From the NCBI RefSeq assembly GCF_023660105.1, contig NZ_JAMHGA010000044.1, positions 62,001 to 126,000 of the forward strand: DNA of 64,000 nt, written 5' to 3'. This document shows, in pieces, positions 56,661 through 64,000 of this stretch. The DNA is from Desulfovibrio aminophilus (GTDB lineage Bacteria > Desulfobacterota > Desulfovibrionia > Desulfovibrionales > Desulfovibrionaceae). How positions within the stretch are numbered: the first letter of the stretch is position 1; the number at the start of each line of letters is the position of its first letter. The notes under the pieces were generated by a model that was not told the DNA's origin, did no database searches, and saw only the letters and a list, made by a program, of their open reading frames with translations. A program made the position numbers and the translations under genes.

Positions 56661-57401
56661 CTAAAAGCCGTGGCGCGCCTGGATCATCCCCAGGCTGCCG
56701 TCGGCGAACATGGAGGCGAGTCCGGCGTCGAACGCCCGAACCAGGGCCAAGGAGTCGGGCTTGACGATGGGGAAGCGGATATGCAGAGCCTTCTCCTCCA
56801 GCACGGGGAGCATGAACTCGATCCGTTCGGCATCAGCGCCCATGTATTTTTGGGCCAGAAAGAGCCCTACGTTGCGGTCGGCCAGAACAAGGTCGACGCG
56901 CCCGGCCGCCAGCTTGCGGAGGTTCTGCAGATCGCTCGTGACCGCCTCCTTGACCATGTCCGGCCGGGCGTCGAAGGCGGCCGTGTTCACGCGGCCGCGC
57001 ACCACGCCGATGCGGTAGGGCTTCAGGTCGTCCAAGGTGCTCCAGAAGATATCCCTGCTTCTCAGCTTGAAAAAGCCCAGCGGGCCGCCTGGAAATGAAG
57101 CGGAAAGAAAGAAATCTCCATCGAAGTTCTGCCCGGCGTATTCGGGAAGATAGCCGTCGATCTCGCCTGTTCTGGCCATGGCCACCGCCCGCGCCCAGGG
57201 CATGAACTCGAAAATCACGGTGTAGCCTTGACGCCGGAAGGCCTCCCGCGCCACCTCGGCCACGTAGCCCTGATCCGGCAGGCTCCGGCCGATGTAGGGT
57301 TCCCAGTCCAGGGTGGCCAAGCGGACCTCGCCCGCCCAGGCCGGGAGCGCGGCGGACAGGAGAAGCGACAGGAGAACCAGGAGCCGTGGGATCATGGGCA
57401 T
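56661..57401 (-). CDS. Periplasmic solute-binding protein, family 3
   Basis: 246 residues with a signal peptide (LLVLLSLLLSAALPAWA, cleaved near residue 23) and a bilobed SBP_bac_3 fold (ATLDWEPYIGRSLPDQGYV and WARAVAMARTGEIDGYLPEY). No transporter genes are adjacent, so it may act with an ABC importer elsewhere or as a sensor module. Two close ATGs (57401 and 57395) follow AAGGGGG; either is possible. Polar amino acid is the typical ligand, not shown here. Confidence 0.85.
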   Translation of the reverse strand: MPMIPRLLVLLSLLLSAALPAWAGEVRLATLDWEPYIGRSLPDQGYVAEVAREAFRRQGYTVIFEFMPWARAVAMARTGEIDGYLPEYAGQNFDGDFFLSASFPGGPLGFFKLRSRDIFWSTLDDLKPYRIGVVRGRVNTAAFDARPDMVKEAVTSDLQNLRKLAAGRVDLVLADRNVGLFLAQKYMGADAERIEFMLPVLEEKALHIRFPIVKPDSLALVRAFDAGLASMFADGSLGMIQARHGF

Positions 57402-57482
57402 GCCCCCTTGCGTCGGCGACCAGTTCGGAAAACGCGCACGTCCAGGCGGTCCTACGGGCCGTTCAAAAAAAACACCGCCCCG

Positions 57483-58142
57483 CTAGGACTTCACGATCCA
57501 CCAGTCCGGCAGCTCGACCTTGAGCTTGAGGCCGTTGTCCACCGCGAACTCGATGACTGCGGCGATCACCCCGTCGTGCTCGGACTGGAACCCGTTGTAG
57601 TAGTCGTGCCCGCCCAGGACCCCGCCGCGCCGCAGCAGGGGCCAGTAGGCGCGGATGTCCTCCCGGACGAACGATTCCGCGTGGTTGCCGTCGATGTAGA
57701 CGAAGTCCAGCTGTTCGCGGATCTCCACCGCCGCCTCGGAGGACAGCCGCCGCACCCAAACGATCTTGTCGGCGTGAGGCGCGAGGAGCGCCCGGGCCTT
57801 CTTCTCCGTCTCGTCCAGCGGGGTCTGGTCGATGCCGTAGTGGCTCCGGCCCTCGTCGTAGGTCTCGTAGATGGAATAGGGGTCGATGCAGTAGAGCCGG
57901 TCCGGCTCCAGGGTGCGGAGCAGGGACAGGGCGTGTTCGCCGCCGCAGACGCCGATTTCCGCGCCGACCAGGCCCTGCGCGCCCCGCAAGGGGGAAAGCC
58001 GCTCGAAGGGGCGCGGGAACACGCGGTGCTTCAGGTCCGACAGCACGTCGATGATCCGATTCTCGTCCAGCTCCCCTGTGAAGAACCGCATGGACGAAGG
58101 GCTGGAAAGGATGCCCCCTTGCGGCTTCGCGTCGTGTTTCAT
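57483..58142 (-). CDS. Class I SAM-dependent methyltransferase (Methyltransf_24-like)
   Basis: 219 residues. SAM-binding motif I is VGAEIGVCGGEHALSLL, followed by YCIDPYS, and FVYIDGNHAESFVREDI and GGVLGGHDYYNG, typical of TylF/rhamnosyl-like Methyltransf_24 proteins. These methylate sugars or related surface glycans. It is flanked by a solute-binding gene and a 289-base gap, so the substrate is unclear; neighbouring glycosyltransferases suggest glycans. Confidence 0.85.
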   Translation of the reverse strand: MKHDAKPQGGILSSPSSMRFFTGELDENRIIDVLSDLKHRVFPRPFERLSPLRGAQGLVGAEIGVCGGEHALSLLRTLEPDRLYCIDPYSIYETYDEGRSHYGIDQTPLDETEKKARALLAPHADKIVWVRRLSSEAAVEIREQLDFVYIDGNHAESFVREDIRAYWPLLRRGGVLGGHDYYNGFQSEHDGVIAAVIEFAVDNGLKLKVELPDWWIVKS

Positions 58143-58347
58143 CTCGGCCTGCCCGTGTGTTGCTGGTGCGGAGAGCGGCCCCGTGCGCCGGGGCGCTTCT
58201 CCCGGAACCGCGCCTGACCATGATCATATCCTGTTTCGGGAATACCTTGAAGCATGGCCTTCGCGCAACCAGGGCCGGAGGGCGGGCTGCTGGTCCGCGC
58301 CCATGTCACGCAACCGCCCTTGATCCCTGCTCATTCCAGCGAAGCGC

Positions 58348-58376
58348 TTGACGTGGCGGGCCGCCTCTGTCATTAT
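58348..58376 (+). promoter_or_regulatory. Sigma70-type promoter of the SDR gene
   Basis: TTGACG (58348-58353), 17-base spacer, CATTAT (58371-58376), followed by an AT-rich discriminator. It lies 56 bases before the ATG at 58432. The rest of the 58143-58431 gap has nothing recognisable. Confidence 0.6.
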
Positions 58377-58431
58377 TGCGGCATATTTATATAAGATAAT
58401 CAATAGATGGCGATTCGACCGGGAGGGCGTC

Positions 58432-59385
58432 ATGGCGGACAGCGGGCAGCTGCATGTGGTCACCGGGGCCTTCGGATTCTCCGGCAAGTACATCACCCGC
58501 CGCCTGCTGGACCAGGGGCATCGGGTGGCGACCCTGACCGGCTCGCCGGACCGACCCAGCCCCTTCGGCGACCGGGTCCACGCCCTGCCCTACCGCTTCG
58601 ACGATCCCCGAGCCATGGCCGAGTCCCTGTCCGGGGCGCGGGTGCTCTACAACACCTACTGGGTGCGCTTCAACCACCGGACCTTCAGCCACGCCGCGGC
58701 GCGGCGGAACACCCTGGCCCTGTTTAAGGCCGCGCGGCTGGCCGGGGTGGAGCGCGTGGTCCACGTAAGCATCACCAACCCGGCCGAGGACTCGCCCTTC
58801 GAGTATTTCCGCGACAAGGCCGTGCTGGAGCGCGCCCTGCGCGAGTCCGGGACGGCGTACTCCATCCTGCGCCCGGCCGTGCTCTTCGGCCCCGAGGACA
58901 TCCTCATCAACAACATCGCCTGGGCCCTGCGGACCTTTCCGGTGTTCACGGTCTTCGGCCGGGGCGACTACCGGCTGCGGCCCATCCACGTGGACGACCT
59001 GGCCCGGCTGGCCGTGGATCAAGGGCAGGCCAGGGACAACGCCACCATCGACGCCGTGGGGCCGGAATCCTTCGGCTACGCCGAACTGGCCCGGACCCTG
59101 GGCGGGATCATCGGCCGGGCGCGGCCCATCGTGCCCGTGTCGCCGCGTCTGGGCTACGCCCTGGCCCGCCTGGTGGGCTGGGCCAAGCAAGACGAATTCG
59201 TGACCTGGGAAGAGGTCGGCGGCCTCATGGCCGGGCTCCTGGACACGGACTCCCCGGCCACGGGCGAAACCCGGCTCACGGACTGGGCCCGCGCCAACGC
59301 CGCCACCCTCGGCGCGCACTACGCCAGCGAATTGAGAAGAAGGAGAGATCGGAAGGCGGGATATGTGGAAGGGTGGAAAGCATAG
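58432..59385 (+). CDS. NAD(P)-dependent epimerase/dehydratase (atypical SDR, NmrA/NDUFA9-like)
   Basis: 317 residues. The Rossmann motif TGAFGFSGKYITRRLL lies at the N-terminus; no YxxxK active site, but an HVSITNPAEDSPFEYFRDK segment and RLRPIHVDDLARLA follow, as in NAD-binding atypical SDRs. The short basic tail (RRRRDRKAGYVEGWK) is unusual. GGGAGGG ribosome site. Likely a nucleotide-sugar or quinone-linked binding protein; substrate not evident. Convergent with the glycosyltransferase gene. Confidence 0.82.
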   Translation: MADSGQLHVVTGAFGFSGKYITRRLLDQGHRVATLTGSPDRPSPFGDRVHALPYRFDDPRAMAESLSGARVLYNTYWVRFNHRTFSHAAARRNTLALFKAARLAGVERVVHVSITNPAEDSPFEYFRDKAVLERALRESGTAYSILRPAVLFGPEDILINNIAWALRTFPVFTVFGRGDYRLRPIHVDDLARLAVDQGQARDNATIDAVGPESFGYAELARTLGGIIGRARPIVPVSPRLGYALARLVGWAKQDEFVTWEEVGGLMAGLLDTDSPATGETRLTDWARANAATLGAHYASELRRRRDRKAGYVEGWKA

Positions 59386-59413
59386 ACGAGAAACAGGCGC
59401 GACGCCCCGCACC

Positions 59414-60433
59414 TCACCCCACCATCAAACAATCCTTGCCCTCTTCCCAGCCCCGGCTGTTCAGGAACGCCGCGATGTCGTCGCGTGCGCCTCGGCTGCC
59501 CACGTAGGACAGGCAGAAGCACTCCCCGGCGGGCGGGAGTTGGTCGCGGTGGAGCACCGGCCTGCCGTTGACCACGCGGCCGATCTTGCGCGGGTCGATG
59601 TCCGCGTAGGCGGTGATGTTCACGCCATGCTCCAGGAGCAGGTCCGCGCGCTTGCGGGTGGTGCGGCCCGCGCCGAGCACGAGCACGTCCGGGTGGTGCG
59701 GGTTGTTCGCGGCCAGCCAGCGGGCCAGGAAGCCGGTCTTGAGCCGGTAGAAGGCGTCCACGGCGTAGCTCGGGTGGCTGCGCGAAAGCCGCTCCGGCGG
59801 ATCGTTCCAGACCAGCAGCTCGGCCTCGGCCTTGGCCATGCGCACCCCGGCCTCCAGGAAGCGCAGGATCAGTTCATAGTCCTCGGGAAACAGGCCCGCG
59901 CGGTAGGGGCCCAGGCGCTCGGCCAGCTCGCGGCGGAAGACGATGGACGGATGGGCGAAGGGCGACTCCACGAAGCGGTTCACGTAGATGTCGCCGGGCG
60001 CGGTCAGGCCGTTGATCCAGTCCACGTAGTGGGCGTAGCCGCCCCGGGCCGCGCGGTCTCCGCCGAAGCGCACCCGGCAGCCCACGAGCCCCAGCTCCGG
60101 CCGCTCGTCCAGCAGCCGGGCCTGGATCTCCAGGCGCTCGGGCAGGCAGAGGTCGTCGGCGTCCATGCGGGCCAACAGGGGGGCCCGGACGGCGGCCAGG
60201 GCGGCGTTCAGCGCGGGCACGATGCCGCCGTGGGGCAGCGAGAGCGGCCGCACCCGGCCGTCGCGCGCGGCATAGTCCCGCAGCACGTCGGCCGTGCCGT
60301 CCGTGGAGCCGTCGTCCACGGCCAGGATTTCGATTTCGCCCAGGGTCTGGGCCAGGAGGCTGTCCAGGGCCGCCGGGAGCGTGGCCGCGCAGTTGAAGCA
60401 CGGCAGGGCAACGGAGACCTTGGGGCCGGACAC
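59414..60433 (-). CDS. Family 2 glycosyltransferase with C-terminal Rossmann-like extension
   Basis: 339 residues. GT-A domain (1-230): SVALPCFNCAATLPAALDS, DDGSTDGT and the metal-binding DADD (around residues 88-91). The last ~95 residues (VLVLGAGRTTRKRADLLLEH and ITAYADIDPRKIG) look like a nucleotide-binding fold such as in sugar acetyl- or reductase-like modules. Inverting glycosyltransferase for a surface glycan is likely. It lies one base after the TtuA-like gene, so they are co-transcribed. Confidence 0.85.
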   Translation of the reverse strand: MSGPKVSVALPCFNCAATLPAALDSLLAQTLGEIEILAVDDGSTDGTADVLRDYAARDGRVRPLSLPHGGIVPALNAALAAVRAPLLARMDADDLCLPERLEIQARLLDERPELGLVGCRVRFGGDRAARGGYAHYVDWINGLTAPGDIYVNRFVESPFAHPSIVFRRELAERLGPYRAGLFPEDYELILRFLEAGVRMAKAEAELLVWNDPPERLSRSHPSYAVDAFYRLKTGFLARWLAANNPHHPDVLVLGAGRTTRKRADLLLEHGVNITAYADIDPRKIGRVVNGRPVLHRDQLPPAGECFCLSYVGSRGARDDIAAFLNSRGWEEGKDCLMVG

Positions 60434-60434
60434 C

Positions 60435-61346
60435 TCAGCCGCCCCGCCGTTCCGCCACGGCCGCGCGCACCCGGCAGACGCCGCAAAGCTCCTGGGACGT
60501 GGGCGAGCCGCAGGAGGCGCAGGGCCGCAGCTCGAAGCCCTTCTCCCGGTCCCGGGCCGCGAAGGCGGGCCGCCCGCGCTCCAGGAAGCCCTCGTAGAAC
60601 GAGACCTTGCTGCCCGGGCTCTTCCACTCCAGTTCGCCCCAGAGTTTCTTGTGGCCCGTGAAGCTCGCGCCCGGGCTGTAGGGGCAGGCGTCCTTGTGGT
60701 GCTCGATGCCGCGCAGGAAGGCGTAGGCCGCGGTTTCGAACTCCGAGAGCCTGTAGAGCGGCTTGACCTTGCGCGCGAAGCCGCCCTCGTCCGGCAGGCA
60801 GGGGCCCTGGTCCGAGAGGTAGGCCTCGTCCCAGCGCAGGGTGTTGGCGAACAGCCGGGCCACCTCGTCGTCCAGGTTGTGGCCCGTGGCCAGGGCCGTG
60901 TAGCCGCCCTCCAGGGCCATGCGGTTGAAATAGTGGCGCTTGATCTTGCCGCAGATGGAGCACACGGGCCGGTACACGGCCTCCTTGACCTCCGGGATGG
61001 CCAGGCCCTCGGCCGCCAGCTCGACCACCTTCAGATCCAGGCCGTTCATGGCGCAGAAGTCCTCCACCCGCTTGCGGGCCCGCTGGGAGGACACCGGGAT
61101 GCCCAGGTCCACGTGCAGGCCCGTGGCGCTGTACCCCAGGTTGGCCAGTTCGAGCATGAGCGAGAGGGAGTCCTTGCCCCCGGAGAGCGCCACCAACACC
61201 CGGTCGGCGCGGGTGAACATGGCGTGGCGGCGAATGGCGTGGTCCACCTGGCGGCTGAAATAGAGCAGGAAGCAGTCCCGGCAGAAGGCCGTGTTGTGGC
61301 TCGGCAGGGCCACCTCGGCCTCGGCCTTGCAGCGTCGGCATTTCAT
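60435..61346 (-). CDS. TtuA/Ncs6-type tRNA 2-thiolation enzyme
   Basis: 303 residues. N-terminal zinc ribbon (C3, C6, C22, C25), PP-loop SGGKDS at 55-60, and the cluster cysteines C129, C132 and C221, matching the 4Fe-4S ligands known in Thermus TtuA (C130, C133, C222), then a C-terminal zinc motif (C276, C279, C288, C291). TtuA makes 2-thioribothymidine-54 in tRNA with the carrier TtuB. The small carrier gene follows by 19 bases upstream on the strand. Close Ncs6/TtcA families share the same layout; the target base is inferred. Confidence 0.88.
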   Translation of the reverse strand: MKCRRCKAEAEVALPSHNTAFCRDCFLLYFSRQVDHAIRRHAMFTRADRVLVALSGGKDSLSLMLELANLGYSATGLHVDLGIPVSSQRARKRVEDFCAMNGLDLKVVELAAEGLAIPEVKEAVYRPVCSICGKIKRHYFNRMALEGGYTALATGHNLDDEVARLFANTLRWDEAYLSDQGPCLPDEGGFARKVKPLYRLSEFETAAYAFLRGIEHHKDACPYSPGASFTGHKKLWGELEWKSPGSKVSFYEGFLERGRPAFAARDREKGFELRPCASCGSPTSQELCGVCRVRAAVAERRGG

Positions 61347-61365
61347 GGGGTTTCCTTGGGGATTC

Positions 61366-61563
61366 TCAACCGGCGGACGTGACCACGCGCACGGTGATCG
61401 CGTCGCCCGGCTTGAGCTTCAGGTCCTGGGTCAGGAGGCGGCCGTCGCGGATGACCAGGGCCTCGGTGAAGCGCAGCCCCAGGCGGTTCAACAGTTGATG
61501 CACGGTGTTCAGGCGGTCGAAGGTCTTCACCTCGCCGCCCGGCTCCAGGCGCACGGTGATCAT
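61366..61563 (-). CDS. TtuB/ThiS-like sulfur-carrier homologue ending in AG
   Basis: 65-residue beta-grasp protein (ITVRLEPGGEVKTFDRL, LNRLGLRFTEALVIRDG, KLKPGDAITVRVV). It precedes the TtuA-like gene and is expected to be its carrier. The C-terminus reads TSAG rather than GG, so the expected thiocarboxylate-forming Gly-Gly is not present; either AG works, or sulfur transfer differs. The AG is from the bases before the TGA stop. GAGGA ribosome site. Confidence 0.8.
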   Translation of the reverse strand: MITVRLEPGGEVKTFDRLNTVHQLLNRLGLRFTEALVIRDGRLLTQDLKLKPGDAITVRVVTSAG

Positions 61564-61667
61564 GGGTCTCCTCTTTTCCCGGAGGCGCCGGGTGGAAGAA
61601 CATAGCCCGGCGGCCCGCGCGGTTCAAGTGTCCGGCGACGAGCCCGATTTTCAGGACATTTCCCGGG

Positions 61668-61695
61668 TTGACCCGGATACGAAAATGGGTATCTT
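61668..61695 (+). promoter_or_regulatory. Possible promoter of the response-regulator gene
   Basis: TTGACC (61668-61673), 16-base spacer, TATCTT (61690-61695), 37 bases before the ATG at 61732. Near-consensus at -35; moderate at -10. Confidence 0.5.
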
Positions 61696-61731
61696 CAAAC
61701 TAGCGGGCATCCCCATTCCAAGGAGTGCGTC

Positions 61732-62103
61732 ATGAGCAAGCCCAAGATTCTCGTCGTGGACGACGAAAAGCATATTCGGATGCTCTATCAGGAAGAGCTC
61801 CAGGTCGAGGGCTACGACGTGGCCGTGTCCGACGGCGAGGAACCCATCCTCGACGTGGTGGAGCGGGAAAAGCCCCTCATCGTGGTCCTGGACATCAAGC
61901 TCGGGGTCAACCGCTCCGGCCTGGACCTGCTGCAGGAAATCCGGGGCAAGCACCAGGACCTGCCCGTGATCCTGTCCACGGCCTACGACAGCTTCCAGCA
62001 CGACCTGAAGTCCATCGCGGCCGACTTCTACGTGGTCAAGTCCGTGGACCTCACCGAGCTGAAGAACAAGGTCAAGCTGGCCCTGGCCAAGGCCGGGGCC
62101 TGA
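61732..62103 (+). CDS. Receiver-only response regulator
   Basis: 123-residue single REC domain: DDE near the start (VVDDEKHIRM), phosphoacceptor Asp in VLDIKLG (about residue 53), Thr/Ser in ILSTAYD and Lys in VVKSVDL. No output domain. AGGAG site before ATG. Such CheY-like proteins pass phosphate to a motor or a partner; no kinase is adjacent. Confidence 0.93.
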   Translation: MSKPKILVVDDEKHIRMLYQEELQVEGYDVAVSDGEEPILDVVEREKPLIVVLDIKLGVNRSGLDLLQEIRGKHQDLPVILSTAYDSFQHDLKSIAADFYVVKSVDLTELKNKVKLALAKAGA

Positions 62104-62183
62104 CCGGGGCGGGCCGGGGGAGCCGCCTGGGGCGGACTCTTTCCCCTTGCCCAGCCCGGCGCTTCGTGCTAGCCGCTTTGCCC

Positions 62184-62855
62184 ATGCCTGAGTTCCTCGC
62201 CGACAAGATCGTCACCGTCAGCATCCTCGCCGTCCCCCTGCTCCTGGCCCTGGTCTGCCACGAACTGGCCCACGGACTGGCGGCCTACGCCCTGGGCGAT
62301 CCCACGGCCCGGCGGGCCGGACGCCTGACGCTCAACCCCCTGCGCCACCTGGACCCCCTGGGCACGGTGGTCTTCTTCATCGCCAACATCGGCTGGGCCA
62401 AGCCCGTGCCCGTGGACCCGCGCTTCTTCAAGAACCCGCTCAAGGGCATGCTCCTGGTGGCCCTTGCCGGACCCGGGGCCAACTTCCTCCTGGCCGTGCT
62501 CTTCGCCATGCTCTACCACGGGCTGCTGCCCCTGGCCGTGGCCCACCAGGCCGACCTGCTGGGCAAGCTCCTGGTCCCGCTGACGCTCATCTCCCAGGCC
62601 GGGGTCTTCGTGAACCTCGTGCTCGGGGCCTTCAACCTGCTGCCCGTGCCGCCCCTGGACGGCAGCAACATCCTGGCCGGAGTCCTGCCCCGCCGCGCGG
62701 CCTACCGCTACCTCTCCTTCGGCCGCTACGGGGTCTTCGTCATCCTGGCCGCGATCCTGCTGGGCGACCTCCTGGACATCAACCTGCTGGGCCGGTTCCT
62801 TCTGCCCGTGGTGGAGACCGGGGCCGGCCTCCTGCGGGTGCCCATGACCTTCTAA
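62184..62855 (+). CDS. Site-2 protease family membrane metalloprotease
   Basis: 223 residues, about six spans. Zinc motif HELAH (residues about 26-30) and the C-terminal ligand region NLLPVPPLDGSNIL, as in the S2P/Rv2869-type short family. It cleaves transmembrane substrates or acts as a non-regulatory peptidase. No PDZ domain. It lies 80 bases after the receiver gene and 12 bases before trpS, an arrangement typical of Desulfovibrio-like S2P-trpS pairs. Confidence 0.92.
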   Translation: MPEFLADKIVTVSILAVPLLLALVCHELAHGLAAYALGDPTARRAGRLTLNPLRHLDPLGTVVFFIANIGWAKPVPVDPRFFKNPLKGMLLVALAGPGANFLLAVLFAMLYHGLLPLAVAHQADLLGKLLVPLTLISQAGVFVNLVLGAFNLLPVPPLDGSNILAGVLPRRAAYRYLSFGRYGVFVILAAILLGDLLDINLLGRFLLPVVETGAGLLRVPMTF

Positions 62856-62867
62856 CCCCACACCCCC

Positions 62868-63869
62868 ATGACCACACCCAACAAGCGCATCGTCTCGGGC
62901 ATGCGGCCCACCGGACCGCTCCATCTCGGCCACTACTTCGGCGTGCTCGTGAACTGGCTCAAGCTCCAGGAAGAGTACGACTGCTATTTCTTCGTGGCCG
63001 ACTGGCACGCCATGACCAGCGAGTACGCCGATCCCCGACGCATCAAGGGCTTCGTGCCCGGCCTCGTGCTGGACTGGGTCGCCGCCGGACTGGACCCGGA
63101 GAAGTGCGTCATCTTCCAGCAGTCGCGGATCAAGGAGCACGCCGAGCTGCACCTCCTGCTGTCCATGATCACCCCCCTGTCCTGGCTGGAGCGCAACCCC
63201 ACCTACAAGGAGGTGGCCCAGGAGCTGTCCGGCCAGAAGGACCTGGCCACCTACGGCTTCCTCGGCTACCCCGTGCTCATGGCCTCGGACATCCTCATGT
63301 ACCGGCCCTTCGCCGTGCCCGTGGGCCAGGACCAGCTGCCGCACCTGGAGCTGACCCGGGAGATCGCCCGCCGCTTCAACCACCTCAACGGCGAGTTCTT
63401 CCCCGAGCCCAAGGACCTGCTCACCCCGGACGCCAAGCTCCCGGGCCTGGACGGCCGCAAGATGAGCAAGAGCTACGGCAACGGCATCTCCCTGGGCGAG
63501 CCCATGAGCGAGATCGCGCCCAAGGTGAAGACCATGTTCACGGACAAGAACCGGCTGCGCAAGAGCGATCCCGGCGATCCCGAGGTCTGCAACCTCTTCC
63601 CCTATCACAAGCTCATGACCGGGGCGGAGAAGTGCGCCGAGATCCGCGAGGGCTGCACGAAGGCGGCCTTCGGCTGCGTGGACTGCAAGAAGGTCCTGCT
63701 GGAGTCCATGGAGCGCTTCCTGGCCCCGATCCACGAGCGCCGCGCGGCCCTGGAAAAGGACCCCGAGCGGCTGCGCGCCATCCTCGACGACGGCAACGCC
63801 CGGGCCCGCGAGAGGGCCGTCGAGTCCATGCGCGAAATCCGCAACCTGCTCAATTTCCAGTTCGACTGA
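62868..63869 (+). CDS. trpS: Tryptophanyl-tRNA synthetase
   Basis: Class I synthetase charging tRNA-Trp. The 333 residues carry the HIGH-equivalent LHLGH (residues 18-22) in [12 protein letters not shown] and the KMSKS motif [10 protein letters not shown]. Length is normal. It starts 12 bases after the S2P gene and is followed by an FKBP gene 25 bases away. Confidence 0.98.
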   Translation: MTTPNKRIVSGMRPTGPLHLGHYFGVLVNWLKLQEEYDCYFFVADWHAMTSEYADPRRIKGFVPGLVLDWVAAGLDPEKCVIFQQSRIKEHAELHLLLSMITPLSWLERNPTYKEVAQELSGQKDLATYGFLGYPVLMASDILMYRPFAVPVGQDQLPHLELTREIARRFNHLNGEFFPEPKDLLTPDAKLPGLDGRKMSKSYGNGISLGEPMSEIAPKVKTMFTDKNRLRKSDPGDPEVCNLFPYHKLMTGAEKCAEIREGCTKAAFGCVDCKKVLLESMERFLAPIHERRAALEKDPERLRAILDDGNARARERAVESMREIRNLLNFQFD

Positions 63870-63894
63870 CACCCATGGGACGAAGGAGCGACAC

Positions 63895-64000
63895 ATGACC
63901 CAGGCGAAGAAAGGCGACACCGTTCAGGTCCACTACACCGGGCGGCTGTCCGACGGCACCGTGTTCGACTCCTCCCTGGAGCGCGAGCCCCTGGAGTTCG
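63895..64000 (+). CDS. FKBP-type peptidyl-prolyl isomerase, start only (cut by window end)
   Basis: First 35 residues: [20 protein letters not shown] then [15 protein letters not shown], the typical FKBP N-terminus with the FDSS motif of SlpA/SlyD-like or small FKBPs. GAAGGAG ribosome site. The rest lies outside the window. Confidence 0.9.
   Translation, partial: MTQAKKGDTVQVHYTGRLSDGTVFDSSLEREPLEF

Overview
The window looks like chromosomal DNA of a high-GC sulfate reducer of the Desulfovibrionales (Desulfovibrio and relatives). This is an inference from gene content: a CXXXY-type CcmE cytochrome c maturation cluster without CcmH, a tungsten-type aldehyde:ferredoxin oxidoreductase, indolepyruvate:ferredoxin oxidoreductase, HypF for NiFe-hydrogenase maturation, and a lactate/glycolate-type FAD/Fe-S oxidase fused into one chain. 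GC is very high almost throughout, so nearly every gene is shadowed by long spurious frames on the other strand. No rRNA, tRNA, CRISPR array, insertion sequence or prophage was recognised.

Layout. 63-6487 (minus): a branched-chain amino acid ABC transporter, livK-livH-livM-livG-livF, running into guaB, with a sigma70-type promoter upstream of livK and a strong hairpin between livK and livH. 6676-11787 (minus): the ccm cluster ccmE-ccmF-ccmA-ccmB-ccmC-ccmD-TPR, with overlapping start and stop codons. 11797-16432: a CNNM/CBS membrane protein, a family 9 glycosyltransferase, and proA-nadD split by an AT-rich Sel1-like gene. 16647-22373 (plus): a TPR membrane protein, iorA-iorB, a GAF-type sigma54 activator, and a secreted rhodanese with an AT-rich leader and a strong terminator. 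22444-24747 (minus): a cysteine synthase fused to a degenerate cysteinyl-tRNA-synthetase-like module. 24881-31926: a sigma54-promoted Maf-type flagellin-glycosylation protein, a PAP2 phosphatase, an ArnT-like membrane glycosyltransferase, a BON lipoprotein, a Gfo/Idh dehydrogenase and lpxB (cell-surface genes).

32272-33551 is a compact AT-rich island holding a HIT-family protein and an HNH nuclease one base apart; it looks acquired. 33548-38823: a cold-shock protein and infA, then an aor operon: the oxidoreductase, a MoaD/ThiS-like carrier, a HesA/ThiF-like adenylating enzyme, a small cysteine-rich protein and a TrpF-like protein lacking the catalytic Cys. A perfect 20-base dyad lies between aor and a divergent gene of unknown function. 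38820-48227: cysQ, a ModF-like twin ABC ATPase, a very long TSUP membrane protein with an Ala/Pro/Lys tail, a DUF362 protein, hypF and rlmI. 48297-56620: a class V aminotransferase, a chemoreceptor, the 1180-residue FAD/Fe-S oxidoreductase, ruvX and mltG. 56661-64000: a periplasmic solute-binding protein, a methyltransferase, an SDR-family protein, a glycosyltransferase, a TtuA-like tRNA thiolase with a TtuB-like carrier ending in AG, a receiver-only response regulator, a site-2 protease homologue, trpS, and the start of an FKBP-type isomerase.

Themes: sulfur handling recurs (cysteine synthase fusion, two beta-grasp carriers, a HesA-like E1, TtuA, rhodanese, cysQ), and so does anaerobic keto-acid and aldehyde metabolism (ior, aor, the FAD/Fe-S oxidase). 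The best candidates for undescribed biology are the CysK/pseudo-CysRS fusion, the aor operon with its catalytic-Cys-less TrpF-like member, and the HIT-HNH island.
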